From contig NZ_CP019426.1 of assembly GCF_009834515.1 (NCBI RefSeq), forward strand, positions 5,215,001 to 5,279,000: a stretch of DNA of 64,000 bases, in the 5' to 3' direction. Shown piece after piece: positions 38,901 to 47,920 of the stretch. The translations under genes were made by a program, and so were the position numbers. Numbering within the stretch: the stretch's first letter is position 1; the number at the start of each line of letters is the position of its first letter. The DNA comes from Pseudomonas sp. R84 (GTDB lineage: Bacteria > Pseudomonadota > Gammaproteobacteria > Pseudomonadales > Pseudomonadaceae). The notes below the pieces were generated by a model that was given only the letters and a program-made list of their open reading frames with translations, ran no database searches and was not told the DNA's origin.

Positions 38901-39118
38901 AACACGGTGTGCTCCGTTATACTTTCCTCTATCAGGCGTCGAGCATCGTCGCGCTGTTTCGGCGACGCACTCTTCAGCCATTGCGGTGCATCGGCGCCAA
39001 AACTTTTTAACATCTCCAGGTTTTCTTTTGACATATTCAACAATGGCGACGGCGTTGCCGCCGTCACAACATCAACATGCTCTGCAATACTGAAAACCTG
39101 ACCATGAGATTTAAACAT
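35993..39118 (-). CDS. Dermonecrotic-toxin-family protein with C-terminal CNF1-like deamidase motif, 1041 aa
   Basis: The N-terminal 420 residues share clear patterns with the 1706-residue protein at 42.7 kb (ASLLDAALHNH, CRQLDIG, AYIPDDPDHPVKHYA, YQQFFSRF), i.e. a DUF6543-type domain. A hydrophobic segment (about 440-515) and the YVKVKDGVFEKV...ILHPNKPQAYQPIVE beta module follow. Near the C-terminus GFSGCSFTVDQ...VRHVEAG gives Cys905 and His921 (counted from ATG 39118), the spacing and context of the CNF1 catalytic pair (SGC, then V-x-H about 15 residues on). CNF-type enzymes deamidate a Rho GTPase glutamine. The activity is inferred; overall similarity outside the motif was not tested. No signal peptide. 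Confidence 0.8.
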   Translation of the reverse strand: MFKSHGQVFSIAEHVDVVTAATPSPLLNMSKENLEMLKSFGADAPQWLKSASPKQRDDARRLIEESITEHTVLNNAMASVKTPHEFAAPRLAKAIKDRCGLDLDVNRVLVDLSGKSDFHTSQVPPASLLDAALHNHPAEKKAMLFFKPHCFTTAPGGKTVEVALEVHEFIALCRQLDIGKQYQAHLHTELHWEDASARSKLNKLFVNYQKAALKAASYIALCKGDIRPEHFEALMSSIAGKEPVHVDGKTLWYRSLSFNELPVHSCIIFEIADPDDESILDDLLPTVDGFAKNDFIAYIPDDPDHPVKHYATVTELKARLIEQFVRRAESDSPRAPTAYQQFFSRFMRYKDRSTFYYSFTEEVPTASGKPRLWDHETRRQKHDPDFLLQLRVLDPSGDPWAQHYDIWTTLQREFNQRIFRDARDAAVSNADADARDTQSLLALSLELGLAALNVLSFAVPPLGLVMLGVSAVQLMDEVLEGLEELSKGDKEAGWEHITDVLENIGIGVATLPLLAGVHSEFTPIEMPGGHKRLWKPDLAPYRSDVSLVDVEPDAQNQFAIGASRYVKVKDGVFEKVIEPATGQSRILHPNKPQAYQPIVEQDGAGEWQHALPSPSTSVEPTPAGFSNREFRRYAVRPSEVARLSPAGKGILQSADGQRRYIRNIDERGKVAVYRVKNDFTLNAEVVDVILVDSSYDELAARRYRQVAPDQWQPQSLFGGDITDDLHDTDDVSGPQPGPSGRPVWARPSFHRERLPNGLWEPRIEVVTLNDVRHLSYDWGPFEYVPFTARPTNIREALAAPQFDNLSICTDLFKPQFWSDIRKVDPQMANTEGGGQMIFSMQRMTTSGVIEGEFNAISVWSDLDKLPHQTNAVLGYWAPQGGYVDIPVHPGLGEPDHVFTPGFSGCSFTVDQMGKDVLRVRHVEAGKEAAQYNDLPAHEHGWGLSTAMEFPDYGLRNDENGNAYMILTGFAYMKYERLTKEWMLHYQAQYGAPTIAKYSVKDPGYFEPPTRVAKAFAQDKIIRTGSRVVKTVVTPTQQSNAA

Positions 39119-39394
39119 CACTTCACCCTAGACAAATAATATTGAAGCCGGAGTTAACCTCAAAACATTCAACGGGCGAAGCCTTCGAGTACTACCAGAC
39201 TTTAGCAACTTACATTCATACAAATAAGCACTTCTATAAAGTTACAATTACAACTCTGGATGCGCAGCCTTGCAAACCGCACCGTCGCATCGCACGCCCC
39301 TTGCCGGGCCCCTTGCCGCTTCCCTGGCCGCACATTTTTTTCACCAGCCCCAACCACCGTCTAAGCTTCAGACAAGTCCGATCAATCTGCGTGA

Positions 39395-42300
39395 ATGGAT
39401 CAATCGACTATGGGCGCTTTGTGGCAAACCGATTCGAGTAAAGCCGTGGTTCCGACTGACCGTGTGGATGAAGCGCCTGTCCCTGAAAAACCCCGCCGCA
39501 ATCGGCACGGGTGGAAGGCTTTCTGGTTGTTGCTGGTGATTATCGCGATCGTGGTAGGGCTGGCCGCATCCAAAGAAATGCGCACCTCGCGCTTTCAGTC
39601 GCGCGAACTCAGCCAATACGCCGCTTCGCTGACTTACCATCTCGAACCCGGACCCAGCGAAGCGATTCGTTATCCGGGCAACGGGCCGTTCGATCTGCGC
39701 CTGGGTTACAGCTCCCTCGATGAATTCCTGCCGCGCCTGCTCAAACGCAACTATGTCGTTACCGAGCAGACGCGTTTTTCTCCGGCATTGCTCAGCTACA
39801 CCGATAAAGGCCTGTTCGTGCCTTACTCGGAAAAGATCCAGGCCGGGCTGTCGATCACCGACTGCCGGGCTGCGCCACTGTACAAGTACAACTATCCACA
39901 ACAGCTGTACGCCGACTTCGCAGCCATTCCGCCGGTGGTGGTCAGCAGCCTGTTGTTCATCGAAAACCGTTTTCTGCTCGACCCGAAACAACCGCTGGCC
40001 AACCCGGCGGTGGACTGGCCGCGCTTCGGCATGGCGGCGTGGTCGCAAGTCGCCAAATTGCTGCGTCTGCCGGGACAATCGGCGGGCGGCAGTACGTTGG
40101 CGACGCAATTGGAAAAGTACCGGCATTCACCGGAAGGTCTGACGGTGTCCGGCGCCGAAAAGCTGCGGCAGATGATGTCGGCCAGCGTGCGCGCCTATCA
40201 GCCTGGGCCGCAAACCTTGGGGGCACGGCAGAACATCGTGCGCGATTACCTCAACAGCGTGCCGCTGTCGGCGGTGCCGGGGCATGGCGAAGTGCATGGC
40301 ATGGCGGAAGGTTTGCGCGTCTGGTACGGCAGTGACTTCAACCAGGCCAACGCACAGTTGAACAGCCCGGCCACGGATCCGAAAACCATGGCTGCCAAAG
40401 GCCTGGCTCTGCGCGAGATGCTCTCGTTGATGATCGCCCAGCGCCGCCCTTCGTATTATCTGACCAAGGGCCGCGAGGAACTCGCCGACCTTACCGACAG
40501 CCACTTGCGTCTGCTCAAACAGAACGCGGTGATCGATGGCGCATTGGCCGATGCCGCCCTCGCCAGCAAGGTCAGCTACCGCGACTGGCAGACCCAGCCG
40601 ACCATGCAACCGATCGAAACCAACAAGGGCATCAGCGCCGCCCGCAGTCGTCTGGCAAGCATGCTCAACCGGCCGCTGTACGATCTCGACCGCCTCGACC
40701 TTTCGGCCACCAGCACCCTGCAGGGCGAGCTGCAAACCCAAGCCACCGCGTACCTGAAAAAACTTGCCGACCCGGCCTACGCCGCTGAAATCGGCCTGCT
40801 CGGCGAACGCTTGTTGACGCCGACCAGCACTACGCAAGTGCGCTACAGCTTCACCCTCTTTGAACTGACCCCGGACGGTTCCCGCGTGCGGGTGCAGACC
40901 GACAGCACCGACCAGCCGTTCGACATCAACGAAGGCAGCAAGCTCGAACTCGGCTCAACGGCGAAAATGCGTGTGCTGACCACGTACCTGCAAATCATCG
41001 CCGAGCTGCACGACAAGTACGGCGCCATGAGCGTGCCGGAGCTGAAAAAGGTCGAAATTCCCGATCAGGATCGCTTGAGCCAGTGGGTCATCGATTATCT
41101 GATGCAGAACAAGGATCACGACCTGTCGAAGCTGCTCGGCGCAGCACTCGATCGCAAATATTCAGCCAGCCCCGGCGAGGCGTTTTTCACTGGCGGCGGC
41201 TTGCACACGTTCCACAACTTTCGCAAGGAAGACAACGGCCGCCTGCCGACCCTGCGCGATGCCCTGCGCGAATCGATCAACCTGCCGTTCATTCGGCTGA
41301 TGCGCGATGTGGTGCGTTATGTCACTTATTCGGGGCCCAACAGCAGTGCCGAATTACTCAAGGATGATCGTGACCCGCGTCGCCAGGAATACCTGGCCAG
41401 TTTCGCCGACCGCGAAGGCACCTCGTTCCAGCTCAAGTTCTGGAAAAAGTACAAAAACAAAGACACTCAGGCGCGTCTCGACACATTCCTCGACAGCATG
41501 CGCCCGACGCCGATCCGCATGGCCGCCGTGCATCGCTACCTGCTGCCCGATGCCAGTCAGGCAGACTTCAACACGTTCGTCCGTTCCCACCTGAAAGGCG
41601 CCAGGCTCAACGAAAAACTCACCGATGATCGCCTGATCCGCCTCTACGACTCCTACGGTCCCGGCAGTTACGATTTGCCCGATCAAGGCTTCATCGCCAA
41701 GGTGCATCCGCTGGACCTGTGGATGATGGGTTATCTGCTGAACCACCCGGACGCGACCTTCAGCGAGATCGTCAAGGCCAGCCATTTCGAACGTCAGGAA
41801 GTCTACAGCTGGCTGTTCAAAAGCAAGCACAAGGGCGCCCGCGACAGCCGTATTCGCACCATGCTCGAGATCGAGGCGTTTCTCGATATTCACCAGCGCT
41901 GGCAGAAAGTCGGTTATCCGTTCGACCATCTGGTGCCGTCGCTGGCCACCGCGATTGGCAGCTCCGGCGATCGCCCCGCCGCACTCGCCGAATTGATCGG
42001 GACCATCCTCAATGATGGCGTGCGCATGCCGACCCTGCGCATCGACAGCCTGCATTTCGCCGCCGGTACACCCTACGAAACGCAACTGGTCAACGACCCG
42101 CACGTCGGCAAACGAGTGATGCCATCCGAGGTCGCCACAGCCATGCGCGAAGCGTTGTCGCAAGTGGTCGACGCCGGTACGGCAAAACGTGTTTCCGGCA
42201 GTTTCAAACTGGCTGATGGCAGCCCACTGGCCATGGGTGGCAAGACCGGCACCGGTGACAACCGCATCGAGGCCATCGGTTCGGGCGGACGCATCCTCAG

Positions 42301-42553
42301 TTCGAAGTCGATCAACCGCACGGCGACCTTCGTGTTCTACATCGGCGATCACCATTTCGGCACCCTCACCGCGTTCGTTCCAGGGCGCTCGGCAGAGAAC
42401 TTCAAGTTCACCTCGGCCCTGCCCGTGCAGGTGCTCAAGGGCATGGCACCGATTCTCACGCCGTATCTGCAACCGGGCAGCGACTCGCAATGCAAGCCGA
42501 CGCAAACCGCCAGCGTGGCGATGCTTGAACCGCAACTCCCTACAGCGAGGTAA
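39395..42553 (+). CDS. Large bifunctional penicillin-binding protein (GT51 transglycosylase plus transpeptidase-like), 1052 aa
   Basis: An N-terminal cytoplasmic tail and one membrane helix (about 42-60) anchor a periplasmic enzyme. The transglycosylase part has FIENRF (Glu190 as likely catalytic acid) and GGSTLATQLEKYRHS. The transpeptidase part has all three penicillin-binding motifs: Ser521-T-A-Lys524, Ser627-I-Asn629 and Lys950-T-G-T. The 320-residue gap between SxN and KTG is unusually long and holds extra helical sequence. At 1052 residues it is longer than PBP1a or PBP1b. It likely builds or remodels peptidoglycan as an accessory class A enzyme. It is divergent from one toxin-like gene and followed by another. 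Confidence 0.85.
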   Translation: MDQSTMGALWQTDSSKAVVPTDRVDEAPVPEKPRRNRHGWKAFWLLLVIIAIVVGLAASKEMRTSRFQSRELSQYAASLTYHLEPGPSEAIRYPGNGPFDLRLGYSSLDEFLPRLLKRNYVVTEQTRFSPALLSYTDKGLFVPYSEKIQAGLSITDCRAAPLYKYNYPQQLYADFAAIPPVVVSSLLFIENRFLLDPKQPLANPAVDWPRFGMAAWSQVAKLLRLPGQSAGGSTLATQLEKYRHSPEGLTVSGAEKLRQMMSASVRAYQPGPQTLGARQNIVRDYLNSVPLSAVPGHGEVHGMAEGLRVWYGSDFNQANAQLNSPATDPKTMAAKGLALREMLSLMIAQRRPSYYLTKGREELADLTDSHLRLLKQNAVIDGALADAALASKVSYRDWQTQPTMQPIETNKGISAARSRLASMLNRPLYDLDRLDLSATSTLQGELQTQATAYLKKLADPAYAAEIGLLGERLLTPTSTTQVRYSFTLFELTPDGSRVRVQTDSTDQPFDINEGSKLELGSTAKMRVLTTYLQIIAELHDKYGAMSVPELKKVEIPDQDRLSQWVIDYLMQNKDHDLSKLLGAALDRKYSASPGEAFFTGGGLHTFHNFRKEDNGRLPTLRDALRESINLPFIRLMRDVVRYVTYSGPNSSAELLKDDRDPRRQEYLASFADREGTSFQLKFWKKYKNKDTQARLDTFLDSMRPTPIRMAAVHRYLLPDASQADFNTFVRSHLKGARLNEKLTDDRLIRLYDSYGPGSYDLPDQGFIAKVHPLDLWMMGYLLNHPDATFSEIVKASHFERQEVYSWLFKSKHKGARDSRIRTMLEIEAFLDIHQRWQKVGYPFDHLVPSLATAIGSSGDRPAALAELIGTILNDGVRMPTLRIDSLHFAAGTPYETQLVNDPHVGKRVMPSEVATAMREALSQVVDAGTAKRVSGSFKLADGSPLAMGGKTGTGDNRIEAIGSGGRILSSKSINRTATFVFYIGDHHFGTLTAFVPGRSAENFKFTSALPVQVLKGMAPILTPYLQPGSDSQCKPTQTASVAMLEPQLPTAR

Positions 42554-42745
42554 CAATTCGTGTCAGGTATTTCTGCATCAGGGTGACGTTTTTTCGCTGT
42601 AGCGGGTGGTACTTATGTATTTTTCAGATTCGAATTTTCGTCGGGTTCGCCATCAGTAGCGCTGTTTGCCTCCCGATCTTTGAACTTTTGTTTTGCCCTG
42701 CCGTGAGTAGGCTGATCATTCCTCAACAATCAAGGATGATTGGCC

Positions 42746-45700
42746 ATGACCCTCCCTCCCCTGCCCATCGCAATCACGGAAAAAGGGCAGCATTACGACT
42801 TCATCAAGGCAACCGTCAACGACGCGTTCAAGGGCGCCACCCTCAATCGAGGTATCGCACTGGCCGCCACGCCATTGACGATTCAGCCTTGGTACAGCAC
42901 GGCCCCCCCGGCTTATCTGGCCAAGCTCTCTGCCGCCAATCTGAAGGCATGGAACTCGCAGAATCAGGTGGATCATCTGCTCGCCAGAACCGATCTTTAT
43001 GCCTTCGCCGAGCCTTTGCTCAAGGCGAAGATCAAGGAACGTCATGGCATCGAACCCGACGTCAAAACCACCTATTTGCGCCTGTACATTCCCGCCGAAA
43101 AACCCTGGTACAACATCAACGTTTCCCAGGGTGTCGTTACACGCACGGTGTCGCTGCTGGACGCCGCATTGCATAACTTCGCCAGCAGTGAAACGGTCGG
43201 TCATGGTTCGGATTACATCAGCAAACCCGATGAGCGTGGTTTGTTCGATGTACTGGCCATCAAACAGCACATGCCCATCAGCCAGTTCCAGGCGCTGTGC
43301 CGTGATCTGGACATTGGCGAGCAATACAAAAAACACCTGGAAAGCTACCTGTTGCCCGGCGAACCCGTCGCCGAAAGCGTCCTGCAATATAAGGTCAACA
43401 GCAGTCAGAAAGACGCCCTTGCCGTGGCCGCGCATCTGGCTCTGATCAAGGAAGAGATCCCATACGACGCCTACAAAATGGTGCTCAACCTCGCCGAGGA
43501 CAAATCGCCGTTGCTGCTCAACGGCCACTCGATCCGCTGCAGCGATCTGAAACTGCTCGGTACCCGCCTGACCGGCGTGCTGCTGTTATTGCACGGCACA
43601 CGGGACAGCCGTGGCGTGCGGCGCCTGATCGTCTACATCCCGCATGATCCCGATCATCCGCTCAAGGAATACGCTTCGCTCAAGGCGTTCAAGGATGAAC
43701 TGACGCGCCAGTTGCGCGAGGACAAACTTTGCGCCTCGACCGGCCAGACCTATCGGCAGTTCTTCAGCCAGTTTGTCGATCAGCAGCAGCGCGGGCATTT
43801 TTTTGCCGAACTCAAGCAACGTTTGTTCATCGTCCGGTACAACCCGCGCCAGGATCCGACCGATCAACGCCCACCGTGGCGCGAGGTTCCTGTGGAGAAC
43901 CCCAACCTGGAGTTCAAGAACCAACCCTTGCAAGGCGATTACTGGCGCCATGCCTACCAGCAGAAACTCAACAAGATCCTCAATGATGCCCGGGAAATCG
44001 CCGTCTCCACCGCCGACACCGACAGCAAGGCACGCTGGGCCTGGTGGGACAATTTCAAGAAGATCGTCTCGGACATTTTCAATGCGGCGCTGCTGATCGC
44101 CACACCGTTCGTGCCGGGGCTGGGCGAAGTGATGATGGCGTACACCGCTTATCAACTGACCACGGATGTCATCGAAGGCGTGGTCGATCTGGCCGAAGGT
44201 CTGTGGCAGGAAGCCGCCGGCCACGTGATCAGCGTGGTCACTGACGTCATTCAACTGGCCGCGTTCGCGGCGGGCGCGCAGATTGGCGAGGTGTTCAAGG
44301 TCAAGCTGTCGAAGCTGGTCGACAACATGAAAGCGGTCAGGCTACCCGATGGCCAACCCAGTCTGTGGCACCCGGATCTGGCCCCTTATGCGCGACAGGA
44401 ACTGACCCTCTCCGCCGACTCGAAACCCGATCCCCAGGGCCTGCATGACTATGGCAAGGAGAAGCTGGTGTCGCTGGAGGGCCAGTTGTACAGTGTCGAA
44501 AAAGCCTACTCCGACGCGTACTCCAAAACCCACCACATCAAACACCCGAAACGCAGCAACGCTTACCGCCCGAAGATCGAACACAACGGCCACGGCGCCT
44601 GGCTGCATGAAGCGGAGACTCCGCAAGACTGGACCGATGCCACATTGATGCGCCGACTGGGCCACCGTGCCGAACGGTTCTCACCTTCGGAGCTGGAGCA
44701 GATCCGCATCAGCAGCGGCACCGATCACGACATGCTGCGCCAGATGCATGTGCAAAACAGCCCGCCACCACCGCTGCTGGCCGACACCCTCAAACGCGCC
44801 AGCGCTTACGACGATGTGCGTGCGGCCACCAGCGATATCCGTGCAGGCCGGCCGATCGACCCGCAAGCGGTGTGGCTGGAACCGATGCTGACTGGCTTGC
44901 CGGGCTGGCCGACCGGCAAAGCGCTGGAGGTTTACGCGGATGCCAGCCTGACCGGCTATTCGCACAAGTATGGCAACCCGCAGGCACCAGTCGCCGAGAC
45001 CTTGAGCATCAGCCTAGGTGACCTCAACGCGGGCCGGCTGCCGGAGCGCGTGGTGGATTTTCTCGCCGAGGACGATCTCAAGCAGTTGCTCGGCAGCGAG
45101 GTCGCCCGTAACGAACGCGTCAGCGCACTGCGCAGTCGCCTCGCCGACGCTGTCGATGAGCGCCGCAGTGCCGTGGCCGACCGCATGTACCAGGCCACCG
45201 AACAATCCGGCAAAGTCGATTTGCGCGTGGTCAGGCGGACCTTCCCGGAACTGCCACTGCCGCTGGCGGAAAAACTCGTAGCGCAGGCCTCACCCGCTGA
45301 GCTGCAGCGTATCGCCGACGAAAACCGTCTGCCGCTGCGCCTCAAGACTCAGGCCCGCGAACTGAATTTCGAAGCCTCTGCCGTGCGCGCCTACGACGGA
45401 TTCTACCGCGACGAATGGCTGACCGCCGACACCGAGCGGCTCGCGCTGAACACCTTGCGCGTGCAGACCGACACCTTTGCCGATCTGCGTATCGAAGTCC
45501 GCGATGGCAGCTATGACGGGCCATTGCGTTGCAGCGTCGGCCCCGAAGAGGCGACCACCGTCAGGCGGCTGATCCGCGACGAACATGGCCGCTACGAAGT
45601 GCTCAATGCCGACAACCGTTCGCTGCACGCCGCCGACGATTTTTACCAATCGATTCTGCAGGCCGTGCCGGCCGAAACGTTGTCGAGTGTGGGCTATCAA

Positions 45701-47866
45701 CGCGGTCAGGGCCGCCCGCTCAAACTCTGGCTCATGGAACAATCAGCCGCGCCTGCCGAGCGTCGAGCGGTGCTGGCCGAGCCGCCGATTCGCGCGGTGG
45801 CGAGTATCGAAACCGAAACGCTGGTGCGCGGCTGGCCGCGTTGGCTACGCGGCTCGACTCCAGCGGAGCGCGTCAGTGACCTCTACCCGCGAATGCGCGC
45901 AAATGAAGTGCAGCGATTCATCGAAAAGCTGCGCATTGATGGCGATCCCGCCGAAGGCATCGAGCGTCTGGAGAAAGAACGCCAGCACTTTCAGGAAACG
46001 CTACAGAATTGGCGCCACACTTACCCTGATGAGTTGCAACCTTCCGGAGAATTTGCGCCGGGCGTCAATATGGATTTCACGCTGAACGGCGGACAGCGCG
46101 TCAGAGACCAATTGATCGCGTGCTTCGAACGCCGTAGCGAAATGCCTGGCGAACGCGGCCCGTTCCCCGGACAGGGCTACACCCTGGATCTGTCTTCGGA
46201 GTTTGTGAACGGCGATCTACTGCGCTGGTGGCGCGATTTGCGCAAGCAACCCGGCATGCAGCAACACCTCGATCAAATCACCGCGCTACGACTGGACAAC
46301 CGGCATCTGCCTACCAACGCCGATGAACTGCTCGGCAGCTTTCCCAAATTACGCCAGTTGAGCGCTCGCCAATGCGGATTGACCGATATTCCTGCCAGCC
46401 TCGGGCAAATGCGTCATCTGGAGGAACTGGACCTGACGGACAACCGCATCCGCATGACGGCAGAAGCGAGCGAACGTCTGGGTGGCCTGATCCGCCTCCA
46501 GTCGCTCAACCTCAATGGCAATCCATTGCACGAACCGCCCAATGTCGCTGGCATGTACCGCTTGCGCTCGCTGAGCCTCGCCAAGACCGGCATAGAGACA
46601 TGGCCCGAAGGCTTGTTCAAAGTCGGCAATGTCGATAAACACAGGCCGCGCGGTTTTATGCTCGATATGCGTTCGACGCCAATCAGAACGTTGCCCGAGG
46701 TCAAACCGGGTTCCGATCAAGCCTTCGTGCTCAGCCGCACGCGTTTCGATACAGCGAGGCTTTCGAATGAAGACCGGGTGCGGTTTGGCAACTACCGAAA
46801 ATCCACCGGTTTTTCCATCGAGCCAGCTTATTCAAAGGATGTCGCCGACGAGCTTCGTCATTGGCAGGAATTCGATAACGACGCGCAGATTTACAGCCCG
46901 TCGCAGGCACTCAGGCAGTATCGCGAAGAATCCTGGCACGACCTGATGGATGAGCCTGATTCCGAGGGCTTTTTCAGCGTGATTCGCAAACAGCGCGAGA
47001 GCCGGGACTACCTCACCGGCGATGGACGCCGACAACTGACCCAGCGCGTCTGGGACATGATCGAAGCCGCGTCACTGGATACGAAACTGCGTGAAAAACT
47101 GTTCAAGCAGGCCGTCTCGCCGGATGATTGCGGGGACCTTGGCGCGCAACTGTTCAACTCGCTGGGCATCAAGGTTCTGGTGTCAAAAGCCTACGCTGCG
47201 CCAACCTCCAGCAAAGTACTGGACGAGACACTCGTGGGCTTGGCACGCAGCGCCGCCCGGTTGAAAAATGTCGGTGAAGAAGCCAAGGCCGAATTCAGCC
47301 GGCAAGAGCAACAACACCTGATCGACCCCGGCAATCCCCCCCCCGATGAAGTGGAAATCTATCTTGCGTTCGAGACCGGGCTGGCAGAAAAGCTGGAACT
47401 GCCCTGGCAATCTCAGGGCATGCTTTATGACCTGCGCTCTGGCGTGAAGGCCAAACAAATCGACCGCGCCCACGACATGATCATGAACCGGGAGAAAGGC
47501 GACGGCCTGGTCAGTGCCATGATCGATCTGGCCCCCGATAACTTCTGGGAGGAACACCTGCGCAAGACCCATCCGACGCAATACGAAACCAATGACCGTC
47601 TGTTCGAGGAAAAGCCCGGGCTGCTTGATGAGTTGCGCGAGGCCCAGGCGCAATGGGCCAATGCCACGCCCCAAACGCCGCTCAATCAGCTCGCACGGAA
47701 AATGGAGGGTCTGGCGAAACAACTGGGCATTCCCCAGGCCGATGTCTTCAGTGGCGAGGTCATGAGCGAGGCGCGCTACAACAAACTGCTCGATGACATC
47801 GGCTACGAACGCAAAGAACTGTCACGACGCCTGACCCTAGAAGCGATGATCAGCGCAGGGCTCTGA
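42746..47866 (+). CDS. Dermonecrotic-toxin N-domain plus LRR plus NEL E3 ubiquitin ligase effector, 1706 aa
   Basis: The N-terminal part is a DUF6543-type region like that of the 1041-residue protein (SLLDAALHNF, YIPHDPDHPLKEYAS), then a hydrophobic segment (about 435-510) and a LYSVEKAYSDAY...YRPKIEHNG beta module. Leucine-rich repeats run about 1176-1292. The last 300 residues match the NEL ligase of IpaH/SspH/SlrP: catalytic Cys1462 in DDCGD, and DEVEIYLAFETGLAEKLEL, nearly the IpaH sequence. NEL enzymes ubiquitinate host proteins chosen by the LRR. IpaH proteins are about 550-800 aa, so this giant N-terminal toxin part is notable. Start ATG 42746, AAGGA 9 nt before. Confidence 0.9.
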   Translation: MTLPPLPIAITEKGQHYDFIKATVNDAFKGATLNRGIALAATPLTIQPWYSTAPPAYLAKLSAANLKAWNSQNQVDHLLARTDLYAFAEPLLKAKIKERHGIEPDVKTTYLRLYIPAEKPWYNINVSQGVVTRTVSLLDAALHNFASSETVGHGSDYISKPDERGLFDVLAIKQHMPISQFQALCRDLDIGEQYKKHLESYLLPGEPVAESVLQYKVNSSQKDALAVAAHLALIKEEIPYDAYKMVLNLAEDKSPLLLNGHSIRCSDLKLLGTRLTGVLLLLHGTRDSRGVRRLIVYIPHDPDHPLKEYASLKAFKDELTRQLREDKLCASTGQTYRQFFSQFVDQQQRGHFFAELKQRLFIVRYNPRQDPTDQRPPWREVPVENPNLEFKNQPLQGDYWRHAYQQKLNKILNDAREIAVSTADTDSKARWAWWDNFKKIVSDIFNAALLIATPFVPGLGEVMMAYTAYQLTTDVIEGVVDLAEGLWQEAAGHVISVVTDVIQLAAFAAGAQIGEVFKVKLSKLVDNMKAVRLPDGQPSLWHPDLAPYARQELTLSADSKPDPQGLHDYGKEKLVSLEGQLYSVEKAYSDAYSKTHHIKHPKRSNAYRPKIEHNGHGAWLHEAETPQDWTDATLMRRLGHRAERFSPSELEQIRISSGTDHDMLRQMHVQNSPPPPLLADTLKRASAYDDVRAATSDIRAGRPIDPQAVWLEPMLTGLPGWPTGKALEVYADASLTGYSHKYGNPQAPVAETLSISLGDLNAGRLPERVVDFLAEDDLKQLLGSEVARNERVSALRSRLADAVDERRSAVADRMYQATEQSGKVDLRVVRRTFPELPLPLAEKLVAQASPAELQRIADENRLPLRLKTQARELNFEASAVRAYDGFYRDEWLTADTERLALNTLRVQTDTFADLRIEVRDGSYDGPLRCSVGPEEATTVRRLIRDEHGRYEVLNADNRSLHAADDFYQSILQAVPAETLSSVGYQRGQGRPLKLWLMEQSAAPAERRAVLAEPPIRAVASIETETLVRGWPRWLRGSTPAERVSDLYPRMRANEVQRFIEKLRIDGDPAEGIERLEKERQHFQETLQNWRHTYPDELQPSGEFAPGVNMDFTLNGGQRVRDQLIACFERRSEMPGERGPFPGQGYTLDLSSEFVNGDLLRWWRDLRKQPGMQQHLDQITALRLDNRHLPTNADELLGSFPKLRQLSARQCGLTDIPASLGQMRHLEELDLTDNRIRMTAEASERLGGLIRLQSLNLNGNPLHEPPNVAGMYRLRSLSLAKTGIETWPEGLFKVGNVDKHRPRGFMLDMRSTPIRTLPEVKPGSDQAFVLSRTRFDTARLSNEDRVRFGNYRKSTGFSIEPAYSKDVADELRHWQEFDNDAQIYSPSQALRQYREESWHDLMDEPDSEGFFSVIRKQRESRDYLTGDGRRQLTQRVWDMIEAASLDTKLREKLFKQAVSPDDCGDLGAQLFNSLGIKVLVSKAYAAPTSSKVLDETLVGLARSAARLKNVGEEAKAEFSRQEQQHLIDPGNPPPDEVEIYLAFETGLAEKLELPWQSQGMLYDLRSGVKAKQIDRAHDMIMNREKGDGLVSAMIDLAPDNFWEEHLRKTHPTQYETNDRLFEEKPGLLDELREAQAQWANATPQTPLNQLARKMEGLAKQLGIPQADVFSGEVMSEARYNKLLDDIGYERKELSRRLTLEAMISAGL

Positions 47867-47920
47867 AGGCAACGGGGCGTCACTCGGCCAACCCGCAAGG
47901 CTGACCGAGCGGCACCGCGT

